A stretch of 64,000 bases of DNA, from positions 310,001 to 374,000 of the forward strand of contig CAWUHX010000307.1 of the NCBI GenBank assembly GCA_963922205.1. The letters are read 5' to 3'. Position 1 is the stretch's first letter; each line of letters begins with the position of its first letter. This document shows, in pieces, positions 42,852 through 56,000 of this stretch. The notes under the pieces were generated by a model that saw nothing but the letters and a program-made list of their open reading frames with translations, ran no database searches and had not been told where the DNA came from. This stretch comes from Romanomermis culicivorax (lineage: Eukaryota; Nematoda; Enoplea; Mermithida; Mermithidae). The position numbers were made by a program, and so were the translations under genes.

Positions 42852-44524
42852 CAGGGGTTTTTACCGCACGCTTTTATCCGCACCGTGTGGAAATGACCCA
42901 AAATTTTTTCCACACACGAAAATTTTTTCCGTTCGAAGTTTAGATTATTTGAAAAATGTGTGAAATGAACGAAAATTATAGATTGCTAAGGAAATAATGT
43001 AAAGTATATGTGTTTCTAGCTCAAAAACATTATTTTAGCTTGATTAAACAAAATTAATAGTTGCTGCTGTCATTTCTGTGATTAGAGCCGATGATTTATA
43101 GATTTCAATCGATTTTCCAATTGATTCAATTTCTACATTTTGATATTCTAGAATGCTGGAAAATTAGCATTTTCGACCTTTATCTCTAAAATAATAGGTT
43201 TGCATTTTCAGTCGAAAATCGCGTAGTTTCTTAGTCACAAAATTAGTGTTCACAAAGTTCAGAAAACTTCAAGTGAGAGAAAAAATTCATGAAGATCAAT
43301 ATTAAACCTCAATTTTCAACAAAATCCGAACCTAATACTGAAGATTACTAATTGATGAATGGGATGAGGAACTTCAAATCATGAAAACCATGCACACTTA
43401 ACTTCCGATGCGTCACACCAGAGAATTTTTGAACAAAGGAGCTACTGAAATAATGGAAAATGTATTCTAGAGATAATTTGTAATACTTTCGGTTTAGATT
43501 TTTCCTAGAAAAATAATGATGGTATTAAATAAATGTGTGGAAAAAAGTGGGAAAATCAGCAAATTCGTATGAAAATTCTAATTCGTACTACAAAGTGACG
43601 AGTTTTACTCACTCTAGCAGAGACATAAGATTGATGGAAACAATCAAGGACAACCGAGAAATCAAAGTAAATGTTGGGCACCCTGTTGATGCCAATTCGT
43701 GTGGGGAAATCGACATGCAAATCGACGACAGGGACGACCAGCGGCGCAGACATTTGCATAGAATGGAGCGCCACCAAAAGACCAAAAAAGATAGTGAAAA
43801 TCATTCTTCACTTAATATCGTTTTTATTATATTTTTGAAATTATTGCTGGCGTCCCCAAATACAATTTTCCCAGCAACTTGTGTTTTTTATGAGTATTGC
43901 ACTGTGGTATACCCACATTCTTTTTACATATTTCGCCGGACTTATTGCTTAACATATTCGTTTGTTTATTTAGATAATCGGCGTCGACGAAGGCGGAGGG
44001 CCAGAGGCCCAGGCGCCGGCTTACATCAAGTAAGTTTTGGGAAACCCCTTTCGGGTTACACCCAAGTAAGTTTATCCCTGAGGGGATTCCTTGTCTCATC
44101 TAGGAGACTGCGGAGGTCCTTGGTAAGGCCCCCGTATTTAGAACAAAGTTTATCTTTGTTGTTGTAGGTCTGGGGATAACCGGACTGTTGCACTAATCAC
44201 CGAGGCTTAGCCAAGGTATCAGTTCTAACAGGTCAGTTCAGACCCAATCTTTTCTTACGCTTCTTAAGGAAAGACCTGCACAACATAAACTTCTTTTTGG
44301 CTGCGCTTCAGCTAAATTGTAGTTAATATTATAAATTATTTTCTTTGCTGGCGCGGAGCGCCGGAAAAATTTGAGATTTTGATCATCTAAATTGCACCAA
44401 AATGCACCTTTTTATCAATGCCAGCAGTAGAAACGCCCAAAAAAATTTCCGTTCTGTGCGGAAAATGCCCAAAAATTTTTCCGCACTGCCCAAAAAAGTC
44501 CGCACGGTGCGGAAAAAAACTTTG
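42852..44524. mobile_element. hAT-type element with GTGCGGAAAA palindromes, containing a solo LTR
   Basis: Ends CAGGGGTTTTTACCGCAC and GTGCGGAAAAAAACTTTG; flanks GATTGGAC and AATTGGAC match at 7 of 8 positions. It contains the family X solo LTR and a CCGGCGC-type hairpin (44,350-44,364). Another hAT-like end (CAGTGTTTTTTTCTGC) begins at 44,533. Confidence 0.6.
43672..44285 (+). repeat. Solo LTR, family X
   Basis: 614 bp, TGTTGGGCACC to GCACAACA, with TAAA on both sides (43,668-43,671; 44,286-44,289). The match to 10,748-11,358 runs end to end. This copy defines the LTR ends for the exonuclease-bearing module. The ORF across it is not a gene. Confidence 0.82.
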
Positions 44525-44532
44525 AATTGGAC

Positions 44533-45530
44533 CAGTGTTTTTTTCTGCATCCGGTTTTTAGCCGGTTAGCTGATGCACATTATTCAAGCCTGAACATCAT
44601 TAAGCCGGAGAAGTCAAATTCTAAATCATGAAATAAGTGTTAAAAAAATTCATATTCCAACGTTTTAGAGTATTAAAATCCAAAAAATTTTCCGGCGCTT
44701 CGTGCCGGGAGGAAGAATGATACAAATGTAGTCTATGATTCTTCATTTGGCTAAGCACATATATGTCAGCGGTTGGATTTCTTAGCAATTTAGGTTTTCC
44801 TCGCTTTGTCTTTTTGTCACTAATAACTTTGATACCTTCATTCTTAGTAAATTACTGACTGCAAAAGCATTAATATGTTCTGGAAAGCTCAAAATGCGTC
44901 AATAACGCACGTGGTTGAATTTCTAAAAGAAAAAACGACAGGGCGAAAATATTGAAAAAAAATTTAACCTATTTCGACAAATGGCGAAAGGATCTCCTCG
45001 AAAAAACAGTGGTTTTCCAGCCGAATTTCGGTTTTCCTATAGTTAGAGATTTTTTGAGGGCTTTTGTTTAACAAGCCATTTTCAGCAAAAATAAGTGGTG
45101 CAAAAATAATGGCAGTGGTCAGCTCGTCCATTTTACTATATTTGATAATTTTCAACTTTTTCTCGTTTTTAAAATTTTTAAATTAATTTCTTTTTACTAC
45201 TGTTTATGTTTTCTGTTGATTTTTTTGTTAGTTTTTTCATTTCACGATCATTTTTTTGTATTTTTTGGCATCTCCAAATTTAGTAGTTTTTTCTGTGTTT
45301 TTGTGCTTTACCTTAACCTTTTACCAACTTTGACTATTTTTCCTTTATAGGTTTTGTCTATCCCTTTTTGTCTATTATTTGTCTTTTTGTCTAGTTAATT
45401 CTCAAGTTTAGGCTTCGGGGTTGAGCGGAGCGGAGTCACGCAGGCGTCTTACCGTTAAGCGTCTTCGAAACTACTTCCATGGACCATACTGATTGCGGCC
45501 AGGATGTACAGCTTTCACTTTACATTTTGA
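44533..45530. other. Non-coding repeat-derived sequence
   Basis: Contains a hairpin CCGGCGCTTCGTGCCGG at 44,692-44,708 and T-rich stretches (45,180-45,400). No supported gene. Confidence 0.45.
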
Positions 45531-45534
45531 TCTT

Positions 45535-45950
45535 TACACCACTTGTAACGGAAGCTGGAGGTCCGGTGGGAGGTGTGGCGACTTTTTTGGGGCCGAGGGT
45601 CACCGATTCTCTAAAATGTTAGGGGGGTCTCGGAAGAGAAAAAGAGCTCGATTTTTTCGACAAAAATTCGGAAATGGTTCGAAAAATAGTATTTTTTGTC
45701 CAAAAGACCGTAAAAAATGTATTTGCGGCGCGAAGCCCCTAGAAAATTGACATTTTCGACAATTTTTCGTTCAAAAATGATCATTGTTCACCGAAAATTG
45801 ATATTTTCCAATATGTTTCCGACTAAAAGAATGGTTTACCATATAGCTGGCCATAGGATTGGCAAATCTTGTGAGGGATCACCATATGGCTAGTCCTATG
45901 GCCAACAATTTCTGGAGGGTTCCTACGACATTTCTCCACAATTACATAAC
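45535..45950. mobile_element. Degenerate copy of the CATACATGTAA MITE family
   Basis: Similar along its length to 61,162-61,527 (opening TTGTAACGGAAGCTGGAGG, internal GACATTTTCGAC and CCATATGGCTAG motifs), but with decayed ends, so limits are approximate. Confidence 0.55.
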
Positions 45951-46692
45951 GTACTATGTTTAAATAAACCAAAAATAAAATGTGAACGAAAATGCTGTGC
46001 ATGCTTAAAAAGGCATATATGTAGCCTTTACAGTTGACCAAAATTGAATTTATAAAGTTTAGAACGGAAGATTTTAGTGTTTCTAAATGTGATTATTGAT
46101 TCAGGAAATTCGTTTCAGAAATGGCCCTTTTCGTAAAGAAATATTTCTTAGTATCAGTCATCGAAATATCAACTTTAACTTCAAATTGTGGCTAGATCGA
46201 GTCTGGGAATGTATAATGGTACAAGAATCGCCTTATTTTTATGCTTCTCAAAATTTATGTTCGGTTATTCTATCGAGTAACACATGTGTCATTTTTCTAC
46301 AAAATCATATATGTAAATCACTGAAAACTTCAGGTATGAAGTGTAGCATGCCTCCACGCTTACCGCCATAGCGTAGTTTGGTACGTTATAGTACTTTTTT
46401 GATTCAAAACAGCGTTAAATTTTCAGGTTATCAAAGTGAAGTGACGACTGTCTTAGGTCCAGCCTCAAGAAGTATATGCTAACACGAGGATGCACTAAAA
46501 TTCGATAGAATTCTGTTGACCTCATTTTTTTATAATGTCTCCTCATTACTTTATACTTGCTTTCTCTTTAAATTTCATTTTTACAATATATAGTTTGGTG
46601 TTTGCTTGCATTATCTTTGCGACTTCGATTCAACCATGATTCATCGAAGCCAATAATGTTTAGTATTACTAATTAACCTTCCTGGTCGAAAA

Positions 46693-47049
46693 ATGACCGA
46701 CCGGCAACAAATGGCTGAATCACCTATTGTCACGGGTATTTCCCCCAAAGATGGTATCCCAGGCACACAAATAACGATTCGTGGCGAAAATTTAGGTCTA
46801 TCGCAAAACGATTTGGTCGGTAGGCTACTTCATTATCTTTTGTGGTTCTTCATTCTATATTACAATTTCTTTTAGGGGTCAATATTTGCGGCTCCGACTG
46901 TATTCTGAGCGCTCGGTGGGAATCGTCTAGGAAAATTGTGGCCAGGGTTAATCAGTTGAAAGCCGGTTTGGGGGACGTTATCGTGACGACCAGGTCAGGC
47001 GGAAAAGGAACGTGTACAGTGCAATTTCGGTTGTTCAATGTTCAGATAG
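46693..47049 (+). CDS. EXOC2: EXOC2 exons 1-2 (IPT/TIG domain)
   Basis: 46,693-46,819 and 46,876-47,049, with a 56-bp intron. GTCG|gtaggc and ttttag|GGGTC join in phase 1, restoring a Gly codon. Together they encode the whole Ral-binding TIG domain. Exon 2 ends ATAG|gtgatt. Confidence 0.93.
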
Positions 47050-50000
47050 GTGATTCGCTAAATGTTTTCTGTCGGAACAGCTCCTTAAGATGCGGTTATT
47101 CGAGAAAGTTCCAACCGCCTACAATCCACTTAACCACACTGAAAACGATCTTTGATGATTACAAGCCTTGAATAACTTAAAAAATTAAATGTCCCTCACA
47201 TATTTCGAGTAGTTTCTGACGTAAAACAATATTCATTTCGTCTGAAAATTCAAATTAAGCAGGTCACGATGCCTCCGATTTTCTTCAAGAATTGTATTCT
47301 CGAAAAAAGTTAGAGTGAAACAGTTAATGCAAAAGGTCAATTTGGGAAATTTTATAATTTTACATCGCCGAGAACGACCATTATACTTATATGCATTGAA
47401 GTTTAGTAGCATTTAACACGTTTAGGATATTTTGACAAATTCAAAGACAGAAAGTTAAAGTTTGTTTCATGATTGATTAGGTCACACGCAATTTTGGGCT
47501 GTCAACGTCGTATACCTGAACCCAACCATGCATATATACACTTTCAATAAATGCATCGGGAAGATATCATCTTGTGAGCTAAGTTTACATCAATGCATGT
47601 CATTTTTTTGTGGAGAGCTTGTCTTGACTATGTTATGGTTATTTATGCCAGATGTCGGTCGCAAAACACCAAAAATATGAGTCAAAATATAGAATATGAA
47701 CATGCATATTAAAAATACGAAAACACCATCCATTTTTCTTTTGCCTCACTGAAAGAACAAGGAGAAAATACTGTTGTTCTTGTTCGATTTTTAACCGGTT
47801 TTGTCTAAGAAAACCTAAACGGAGAAAGCTTAAGCGGCCAAAATCCTCCGATGATAGTAACTGTGCTCCTGTCAAAAAAGTGCAAGCAAAGCAGTAGTCA
47901 GCAGTAAGTCAATGGGCATCCGCTAGGCCCGTTAGGGGTAATACCCCTACCATATCTACCCCCGCGATGCACAAATATGTTGTCTGTCATTTAGAATGAA
48001 AATTTATAAAATACAAGCCTGAATTTTTGGGTGTCTTTGATTTTAGAACCTGGAAAAGCTTTTTTTCACCAGTTGTTGTCAACAAAAGCTCTTTGCACTT
48101 TTTACAAAGATAGCAAAAAATCTTTGAATGAATGCCAAAAACGTTTGTCTCGTACAAAAAAAAACAGTTTTGTTCTCCAACTAACTTTTCCAATTTCACT
48201 TACCAAAATCAGTTATGCAGCACATTTTAAAACTGTGGACGCTCTAATTTTTTTAAAGAAACCATTGAATCATTTCCATAAAATTAGCATACTCAGTATG
48301 ACATTTGCTAAAATTTCGTGTACCCCAGTAAGTCATTTTTCTCCCATTTCAGTCGATCGGTAAGTCATTTTTACCAGAGTAGAATTCCAAACCTAGGACC
48401 GGAGTAATGCCCACATATCGCCCTATTGGGTAGTCTGGTTTCATTGTGGAAAGGATAAGGTGAAAAGTCTACAACCAACTAAAATATGGTGACATTTTAT
48501 ATCTACTGGCCTGGCGTCATACATTAAAGCCGAATATTGGATAATAGCCTTTTCATAAACCTTTAAATGATAGGACCTCTCTCTGATAAATTTAGCTTTT
48601 TGAGCATAATGTATGGCCTTCTTGCGGTGAGTGGCCTTTGTTCGTGATCGTATAACATGGAAACCAAAACAATATGAAGAGAAATGACGAATAAAAGCAG
48701 GTTTGCTATAGTTTGCTAGAAACTAAAAAATAAACTATCTGCCTGTAGTTTACATTTAAAAAAAAGTTGTAGAAAAGCAAATGCATGCACCAAAACAACG
48801 TTTTACAAAGTGCGCCTTGAATTTTGAGCAGCGCTGTATCTTGTTTATCATCTAAGTTGGGGACTGTCTATTCACATTACATAAAAATTCAAATTCAAAA
48901 TAGGTGTGCAAATATTTTATCATTTTTTCAGGTAAAGATAATCTTAAATGAATCAAAAATTTGGTTTTTGTTTTTTTTCAATCTTCTTTAAATTTTATTG
49001 TAAAATATGTGTCGTTCGTGGGCCACCAAGTCCCGGTTGTTTCTTATATTGTTAATTGTCTGAAATTAAAAAAACGTAATTTTGTCCGGTATGAAACTCG
49101 AAATGCCTATGAGTATGCCTGCCAATTAAGATTACTTTCGAAGACAGTTAAACATCAAAGAATACTAAACCTAGAGGTAGGAACGTGCCATCTACTCTAT
49201 AGCCTTTACATTGTGCAGAAAGGAAAAAAGAAACAAAGCAAAAGAATACAAACAGAAAGAAAAAGAATAAAGAAAAAAGAAGGTATGGTCATCCCTAATA
49301 ATTTCTCTGGTTAGTTTCCAACCTCATCTTCTCAGTAGACCAGCTCGATGCAACTCGATACCAGACGACCGCAGTAGATGGGTCGAGTTCCAGCATCAGA
49401 TTATGTCTTTTGCGAACAGTTTCAACATTATTAAAAAGGGGGAAAATATTATAAAAAGGACAGCATGTTATCATGGAATAAACCAATGAAGGAACCAACA
49501 AACCATCTAGCTAACACTCAAGCCTAGCCGGTGCCTGAGGAGCTAATGGGCTTTATCCAGATATGGCGAATCCATATTTGGTTTTCTGACCCTAGGTTGA
49601 TTTCAAATTTTCTTATCATGTTGCTTCATTGGTAGGTTGCAACTTACACGAAGAAGGCATGTCAGATGCCTCTAGTAGGTTAGTTGGATTGCGCTTCAAT
49701 TTTAATTTATAGACGATTCCATGATTCTTATCCTCATAAACTATTCAAAAAATTATACAATCCATGTGAAATTTATTATCCATCACATTCAAATAATCAT
49801 ATAAATGTATCACTGAACTGAATGTTGCTTGCAATCTTTCTAAGGCCCTCTACAAGAAAGTGCCGTTTGGGTTGATGAATCCAGGACTGTACCAGCCTTA
49901 CAGCGAGAGTCGAATAACGCTTCTAACTTGGTCGACGACGATCCCTTGCAGCTTTCTTATCACACTAAGAAGTGAAGTGGTGCAAGGCTTATAAATCGTT

Positions 50001-53000
50001 AAAGTTACTATATTCAATATTCGGTTTAATTTTTAGCCAAAAGTTGCCAGACGCGACTTTAGTCGATTTGTATCCTGACGGATCGTCGAACATACGATTA
50101 GAAAATTTCGTTCCGGCATGGTTTCTATTAGATAATTATCCGAACGCATCGTAAATTATTTTAAATTATTAATTTTTTATTACGTCAGTGAGAAAAATTT
50201 GGTTTGTTTAGACTCGAAGAATTGAAAACGGGTCTCGTTAATGCCCAACGACAGTCGAGTTCAATGGGTCGAGAAGGACCTCGAGATTTCTTGAAATCGA
50301 ATCTGTCCTCATTCGTTCGTTGCGTTAATGCTTTGAGTGGTACTGAAACTCATTTTCTTATCCATGCCCAAATTTTTTAAAAACGAATCAGAACTTGATC
50401 TATTTTGATTGTACTGTACGTTTTTCAAAAATCTTGAATTTCCATCGTGAAAACAGTTTGAATTCAAAAATCTATATGATCATGAAAGATCTCACTCCAT
50501 TTCTTAAGCTTGCTTTTTCGGAAAAGTTTTTTTAGAGTTAAAAAGCAAATTGGACATCGACGCCCAAAATCCTCAACATTGGCCGTTATGTTCGAAAGTC
50601 GATTTGCAGGTAAACAGTAGCGCTTTGCAAGCCAATAAGCTTTTCGCCGACGTTTTGGAACGTAAGGAACGAGCCGACGCCGCACGTAACGCTCTATCAG
50701 TCCTACAACGCTTCAAATTTTTGTTTTTTTTGCCGCGAAATATCGAAGCGCATATGGATAAAGTAAGGTTCGGTTAGAGTTCTTGTAACAGATTTTCTAC
50801 TCATGCTTTTAATTTTTTTGAATGTATGCACATTGGGCATGTTACGCGTACCCTGAACCGGACATAAAATGAACCATATTCATTTTTCAGGATCCGGAAC
50901 CGATTGATTTTTAGTTTGGTTCTTTTTATTTTACGTGAACATATAAACTGATGATGTCTAAATAATTCTTCAATTTAAAATATGTTTTAACGACAGGGTT
51001 AAGTTCATATCAATTTTTACTGTCGAAAAGTAAATGTTCAAATTTCAATTAAACTTCAATGATGAAAGTTTTTCGGTAGTTTCACATTTCAAGCGTTTTA
51101 ATTGTGACTTGAATATCAGCGCTGCGCTAAAAATTCGTTCAGAGGGCAGGCATTTATTGCCTTCAGAATATTTATGCCGCTATCTCTCAGTACAGTGAAA
51201 ATCGGAAAATATAGAAATCTTTTTTTTGGACTGAAAATGCTGTAGATTACATACAAACATTATTCTTTTTGATTTTTCAATTTTCGAGTTTTGTTCAAAT
51301 TTTAGTGCTATGTTTTCTTTACCGATAAGTGGCCCTTTCAAAACATGCATTTCTCTTTGAAAATCATGCTTGATTAAATAGACTGTCTAGCTGGAACACA
51401 TTATGGCTTGATAAATTAGTTGAAGGATTCATGAATCGAGCAGCGCTCCAACTGTGCTTCACCAGTTACTTGTCAATGAAATTTGCGTGCCATTATTTTC
51501 ATCCATTTCGGATGACAATAATTCTTTCATTTCACTTCTGTAAGTTAAGCGTTTTAAACTTGTAATTCATTTAATTCGAAAAAATTCTGACTGATTGTCT
51601 GTCCAAGTTTTGTATAGATTATTTATCCCCGCCTGCATTAATATAAAATCCAGGGGCCGGTTGCAATAGCTAATGCTGAGGATCATCGCGAGCTCAGTAT
51701 TAAGTAATTAATGCTGATCTCAGCCTTCCTGAGAAAACATTACCATTCTATGTGATGGATGCAACATGTTTTGCGGAAGAGTTTAAAAAATTGGCGGAAA
51801 AAGTGTATCGATTTATAATTTATTTTAACCAATTTGAAATTGGAATAAAATGAAATGAAAAAATTAGGAATAAATTAGAATGAGAAGTGAAAACTAAGAT
51901 TAATTAAGAAATTAAATTCGTAGTTAGAAATGAAATAAATGAAAATTAAAATTATAAATGGAATAATGAAATGAGAAAACATAGAATGAATTATGCATCA
52001 GAATATCCTTTTTTGACAAATTCTTAAGAAATCAACAAATGACGATGCGAATTTGTGGGGCTAAAGGCCGATGTATAGTAATCCGTAATCCTGATCCTTT
52101 ATCCTGAGTTCCTGACCCGATAAGGATCAGGAAAGGATAGGACCAGGTAAAGTCGTCCTTAACGTCCCTAAATTTAAGGATCGGGACGACTACATGACAA
52201 TTATTTTACAGTAAGATTAGATATTGAGATGCGGAAGTTGTATGAACAAAGACGACCAGACAGTAGACTTTATACATTTTATTGACCTTGTATATTATTC
52301 TGATTATTTTTTGTTTTCGTTCACGTTGCTCATGTTTACATACATGCGTTTACATTATTTTGTTTACGGCGTTTTTTGTTTATTTGTCATATTTTAATTC
52401 CGCCCTAATTAATTTTTTTAATTTTAAATTTTAAAAATTTAAAATTTTAAAATTTTTAGTTTTGAATTTTAAAATTTTTAGTTTTGAATTTTTAATTTTT
52501 AAATTTTTAAATTTTAAATTTTTTAATTTGAAATTTTTTAATTTGAAATTTTTTAATTTGGAATTTTAAAATTTTTTAGTTTTAAATTTTATTTTTTTTT
52601 AAATGTAACGATCAGATTTTGTGAAGCACTTTACTTTATCCAATTACGGACGTTACAGCGGACAAAAAGGGGCATGGGGCGTGTAATATGGGGCGATACG
52701 GGTAATAATAATCGATGGCTGCTTTGAGACGTCAACACGACAAAGGGGAACGCGGCGAGTACAACAACCACTTAACTGCTTCTGAATAAAAAGGATGCTT
52801 GCTTGCAATACAAAAACACTTGCAAATGAATTGGGCGCGGAGGTCGAAAAATGGAGAATTACAACAATAATAAAATCACGCTTTGCTTCTCTTTAAATAT
52901 GACGTTTTTGGCTACTCCCTGGGTGTCGCGGGAGGTCGTGCTTCTGTCCATCTTCTTCCGCCAATCGTTGCTTCCTGCTTTACTATTCCTGCTTATTTAG

Positions 53001-56000
53001 TCACGCCCTTCAATGCTTTTCTAGTACGGCATGCTTTTCATGTCTTGCTTGCTTCCTACAGTGGGCTTAGCCATACCTCTGTGCTTCTGTGCATGCTTCC
53101 TGTATCTGTTTCTCTGAATACACATGTTTTGTGGGACCGTCGCTACCGTTGCACTTGAGACTACTGTCTGGCGGGGCTTTTACTTATTTTACTGTGTGCA
53201 GGTGTTGTTTACTATTTATATGGGGGATTACGGTAGCTGTGGAATGTGTGGTTTAGTGTAGGTTCTAGGGGACCAGCTGCCGTTTGTGCAAATTAATTGG
53301 GGCATCTTAATTGGGCTACCGGGGTCTGAATGGATCAAAATAAAGTACTTCACGTAATTTTACAGGAATGTTTGGGTGTGAATCCCCGACACCCTTGAGA
53401 CGATAAAATATGAAAATGAAATAACATTCAATAAATGTCTATCACATACAGTATGTTATATATTTACAGTACTGCGTTAGCAGGTACGTTACATAAATTT
53501 CTTTACATGAAATTTTGAAATTTTCTAATTTTAAATTTTTAATTTCAAATGTTTAATTTTAAATTTTTAAATTTTGAATTTTTAAATTTTTAAATTTTAA
53601 ATTCTCTAATTTAAAAAGTTTTCAATTTAAAATGTTAAAATTTTATAATTTTAAATTTTATATATTTTAATTTTAAATTCTTTTAAATTAATAAAGTTTT
53701 ATATTAAAATTAATTAATTTTTTAGAAGTTTAATTTTTTAATAAATAAAAACGCTGGAATCAATCAACAAAAGCCGCAAATCTGCCGTTTTGTTGTAAAC
53801 AAACATGGCTGCAGCATTACAATGCGCTGTAGTCGCAAAGTATTTCACTTGCGTCAAGTGTGCATATTTCAGCGAAAAACGTGAAAAATCTATTTATTAG
53901 GTGACTACTCTATCTTATCTGGTAGCAAATTCTTAGTTTTTGCTAATTTCACTTCATTTTACATTCCAATTACTGGAAAATGTAACTAGGATTATGCGCA
54001 GGCTAAAGCCGTTACGCATTTGATGAGTATTTACTGTAGCGTGTAGCTTTCCCGATTCTTAAAAAGTACGGAAGGCATGTACTTTGTTCCCGACGTCAGG
54101 AGAGCCGATCCTTTCCCGATCAGGAAGACATCGGGAACACCTTTCCTTATCAGGTCGGGAACGCTATCCCGATCCTGATTTCAGGATTACGGATTGCGTC
54201 AGGATCGAAAATTTAGGGAACGAGCTTTCCTGACTCAGGAAAGGCCATTTTTTAAGGATCAGGACGGCTATACATCGGCCTTAATTCGTTTTAAAAACGA
54301 TTCTATAAATTCATATTTACAATAACTATAGTCTGATTTTCTTTTCCTCATTTTCTTATAATTCATTTAGAAAATTAAACATGAATAAATGGAATATTTT
54401 ATATTTTAGTAATTTTCTGCTAAACGGCATGTCATAGTGCTGAAAACTTTCCAACCAGCTGAACTAGCTCTGACAATTTTTCGCGAAAAGGTTTCACGAA
54501 AAGTTAGTGTTCGCGATTTGTCCACTTAGAAGCATTATATTAAAAAACGGACTATAGATTCATATTTACAAGAACTTGATTTCGGTTGTCTGTAATCAGG
54601 ATTTAGAATCGTCTTGAATCCCTACATTCTAGGAAACTCAGGAGACAGACAGAGGAAATTCAAATTAGGCAGATTAGCTAGGAAACACTAGCGCTCCACT
54701 TTTATTACTGTAGAAAGCTCTATTTATTGAACACAATTTCTCGTACCTCATGATTCTTGATGCATTTGACGTTTAGTCGAAGACACAAGTCCATTACAAA
54801 GTGCGTAGATAACAACGTTATTGGACCCAACCCATGACGTTTAAGCTACCCAACCCAACCCATGACGTTTAAGTCTTGTGTACAAATGAAACCGACATCG
54901 CGATCAGAATTAGACTAAAAAATTTAGTGCAATCGCACCACTCGAGCTCGTGCGGTTATCTCGCGCTTGAGATAATCGCAACCTCTGGATCATCCCGGGG
55001 TTATTGCAACTGCTGATCGTGAGTTCGCAATTTTTTTGCTCGAAATAATCGCGAGTTTGGACGGACTTGAACCCGAATATTGCAACCGACCCCAGATCTT
55101 CAAGAAAATTGTAGTTCAAATCGTATAAGGCTATTATTTCTGTGACTTTTTGATCGTAATGTCATCTTTTTGGCATATCTGTACCGTAGATGTTGCAGAA
55201 ATTAGAATTGGACGGAGATTCTCTTCTGAAATTTCTTAAAAATTAGTCATGCATTCCCCGTCCACAAGAAGGGAACTAAGAGTGCTAACTTCAACACGTG
55301 TTGTCGTTAACGCGTGTTAGTTAACTCGTGTTAATCGTTAGCACCGCTTAACTTTAACTCGTATACAAAAGGTCGACTTAAGCGCCGCTTAGTTAACTCG
55401 CGTTAAACTCATGTTGAACATTTTAACACGACTTGAAATCACTTGACTAGTTTTAATTTCCTGTTAAAAGATGAAAAACTGGCATTTCATTCACCCAACC
55501 TGCATCTTCGTACATAAATAATTCTCCATTCCATGGCATAAAGTTTGATGAATTAGGCAAATTTTATGTTATTTTAATTTTTAATTTTTTGTATTTGTTA
55601 TTAAATTCTATTTTTAAAATAGCATGTATTATTTTACTACATTGGAGAAATTTTTGAATTTTTTCGGCTGTCTGATTTATCTTCGGTTTTGACGTTATTC
55701 TTGTTTGGTTAACTACAAAATATCACACATTTAGTGATAAATTTTTAACTAAAATGTCGTTTGAAAAATAATTTTTGCAATAGAAGGAGTTTTCCAAGAA
55801 AATTGAATTCTGCTTTTTACAACTTACGAAAATCACGCATAAGAAAAAGGTAACAAAAAGTACTTCAATCTTGAACTAACATAAACCATGCTTACACTCC
55901 GATGAATTTTGCATCCGGATTAAGAGCTCAATTATCGGGTCCTCCATAAGCCGGGTAGAAAGACGATATTTTTCTTAATTCTACCTGACTAAGCACTTGC

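Larger units (their letters stand above)
51651..55095. mobile_element. Possible element with CAGGGGCCGGTTGCAATA ends
   Basis: Opening CAGGGGCCGGTTGCAATA pairs with TATTGCAACCGACCCCAG at the right, 16 of 18 positions. Flanking 8-bp duplications do not match, so the ends may be from two copies. The PIF-like element lies inside. Confidence 0.45.

Noticed and set aside
43535-44167. 210-residue ORF
   Set aside because: It runs across the boundary of a solo LTR and its flank; the corresponding sequence at 10.8-11.2 kb does not keep a matching long ORF.
48961-49314. 117-residue ORF in EXOC2 intron 2
   Set aside because: Lys-rich low-complexity end, no splice support and no recognisable domain.
52883-53158. 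91-residue ORF
   Set aside because: Lies wholly within a solo LTR; not protein-like.
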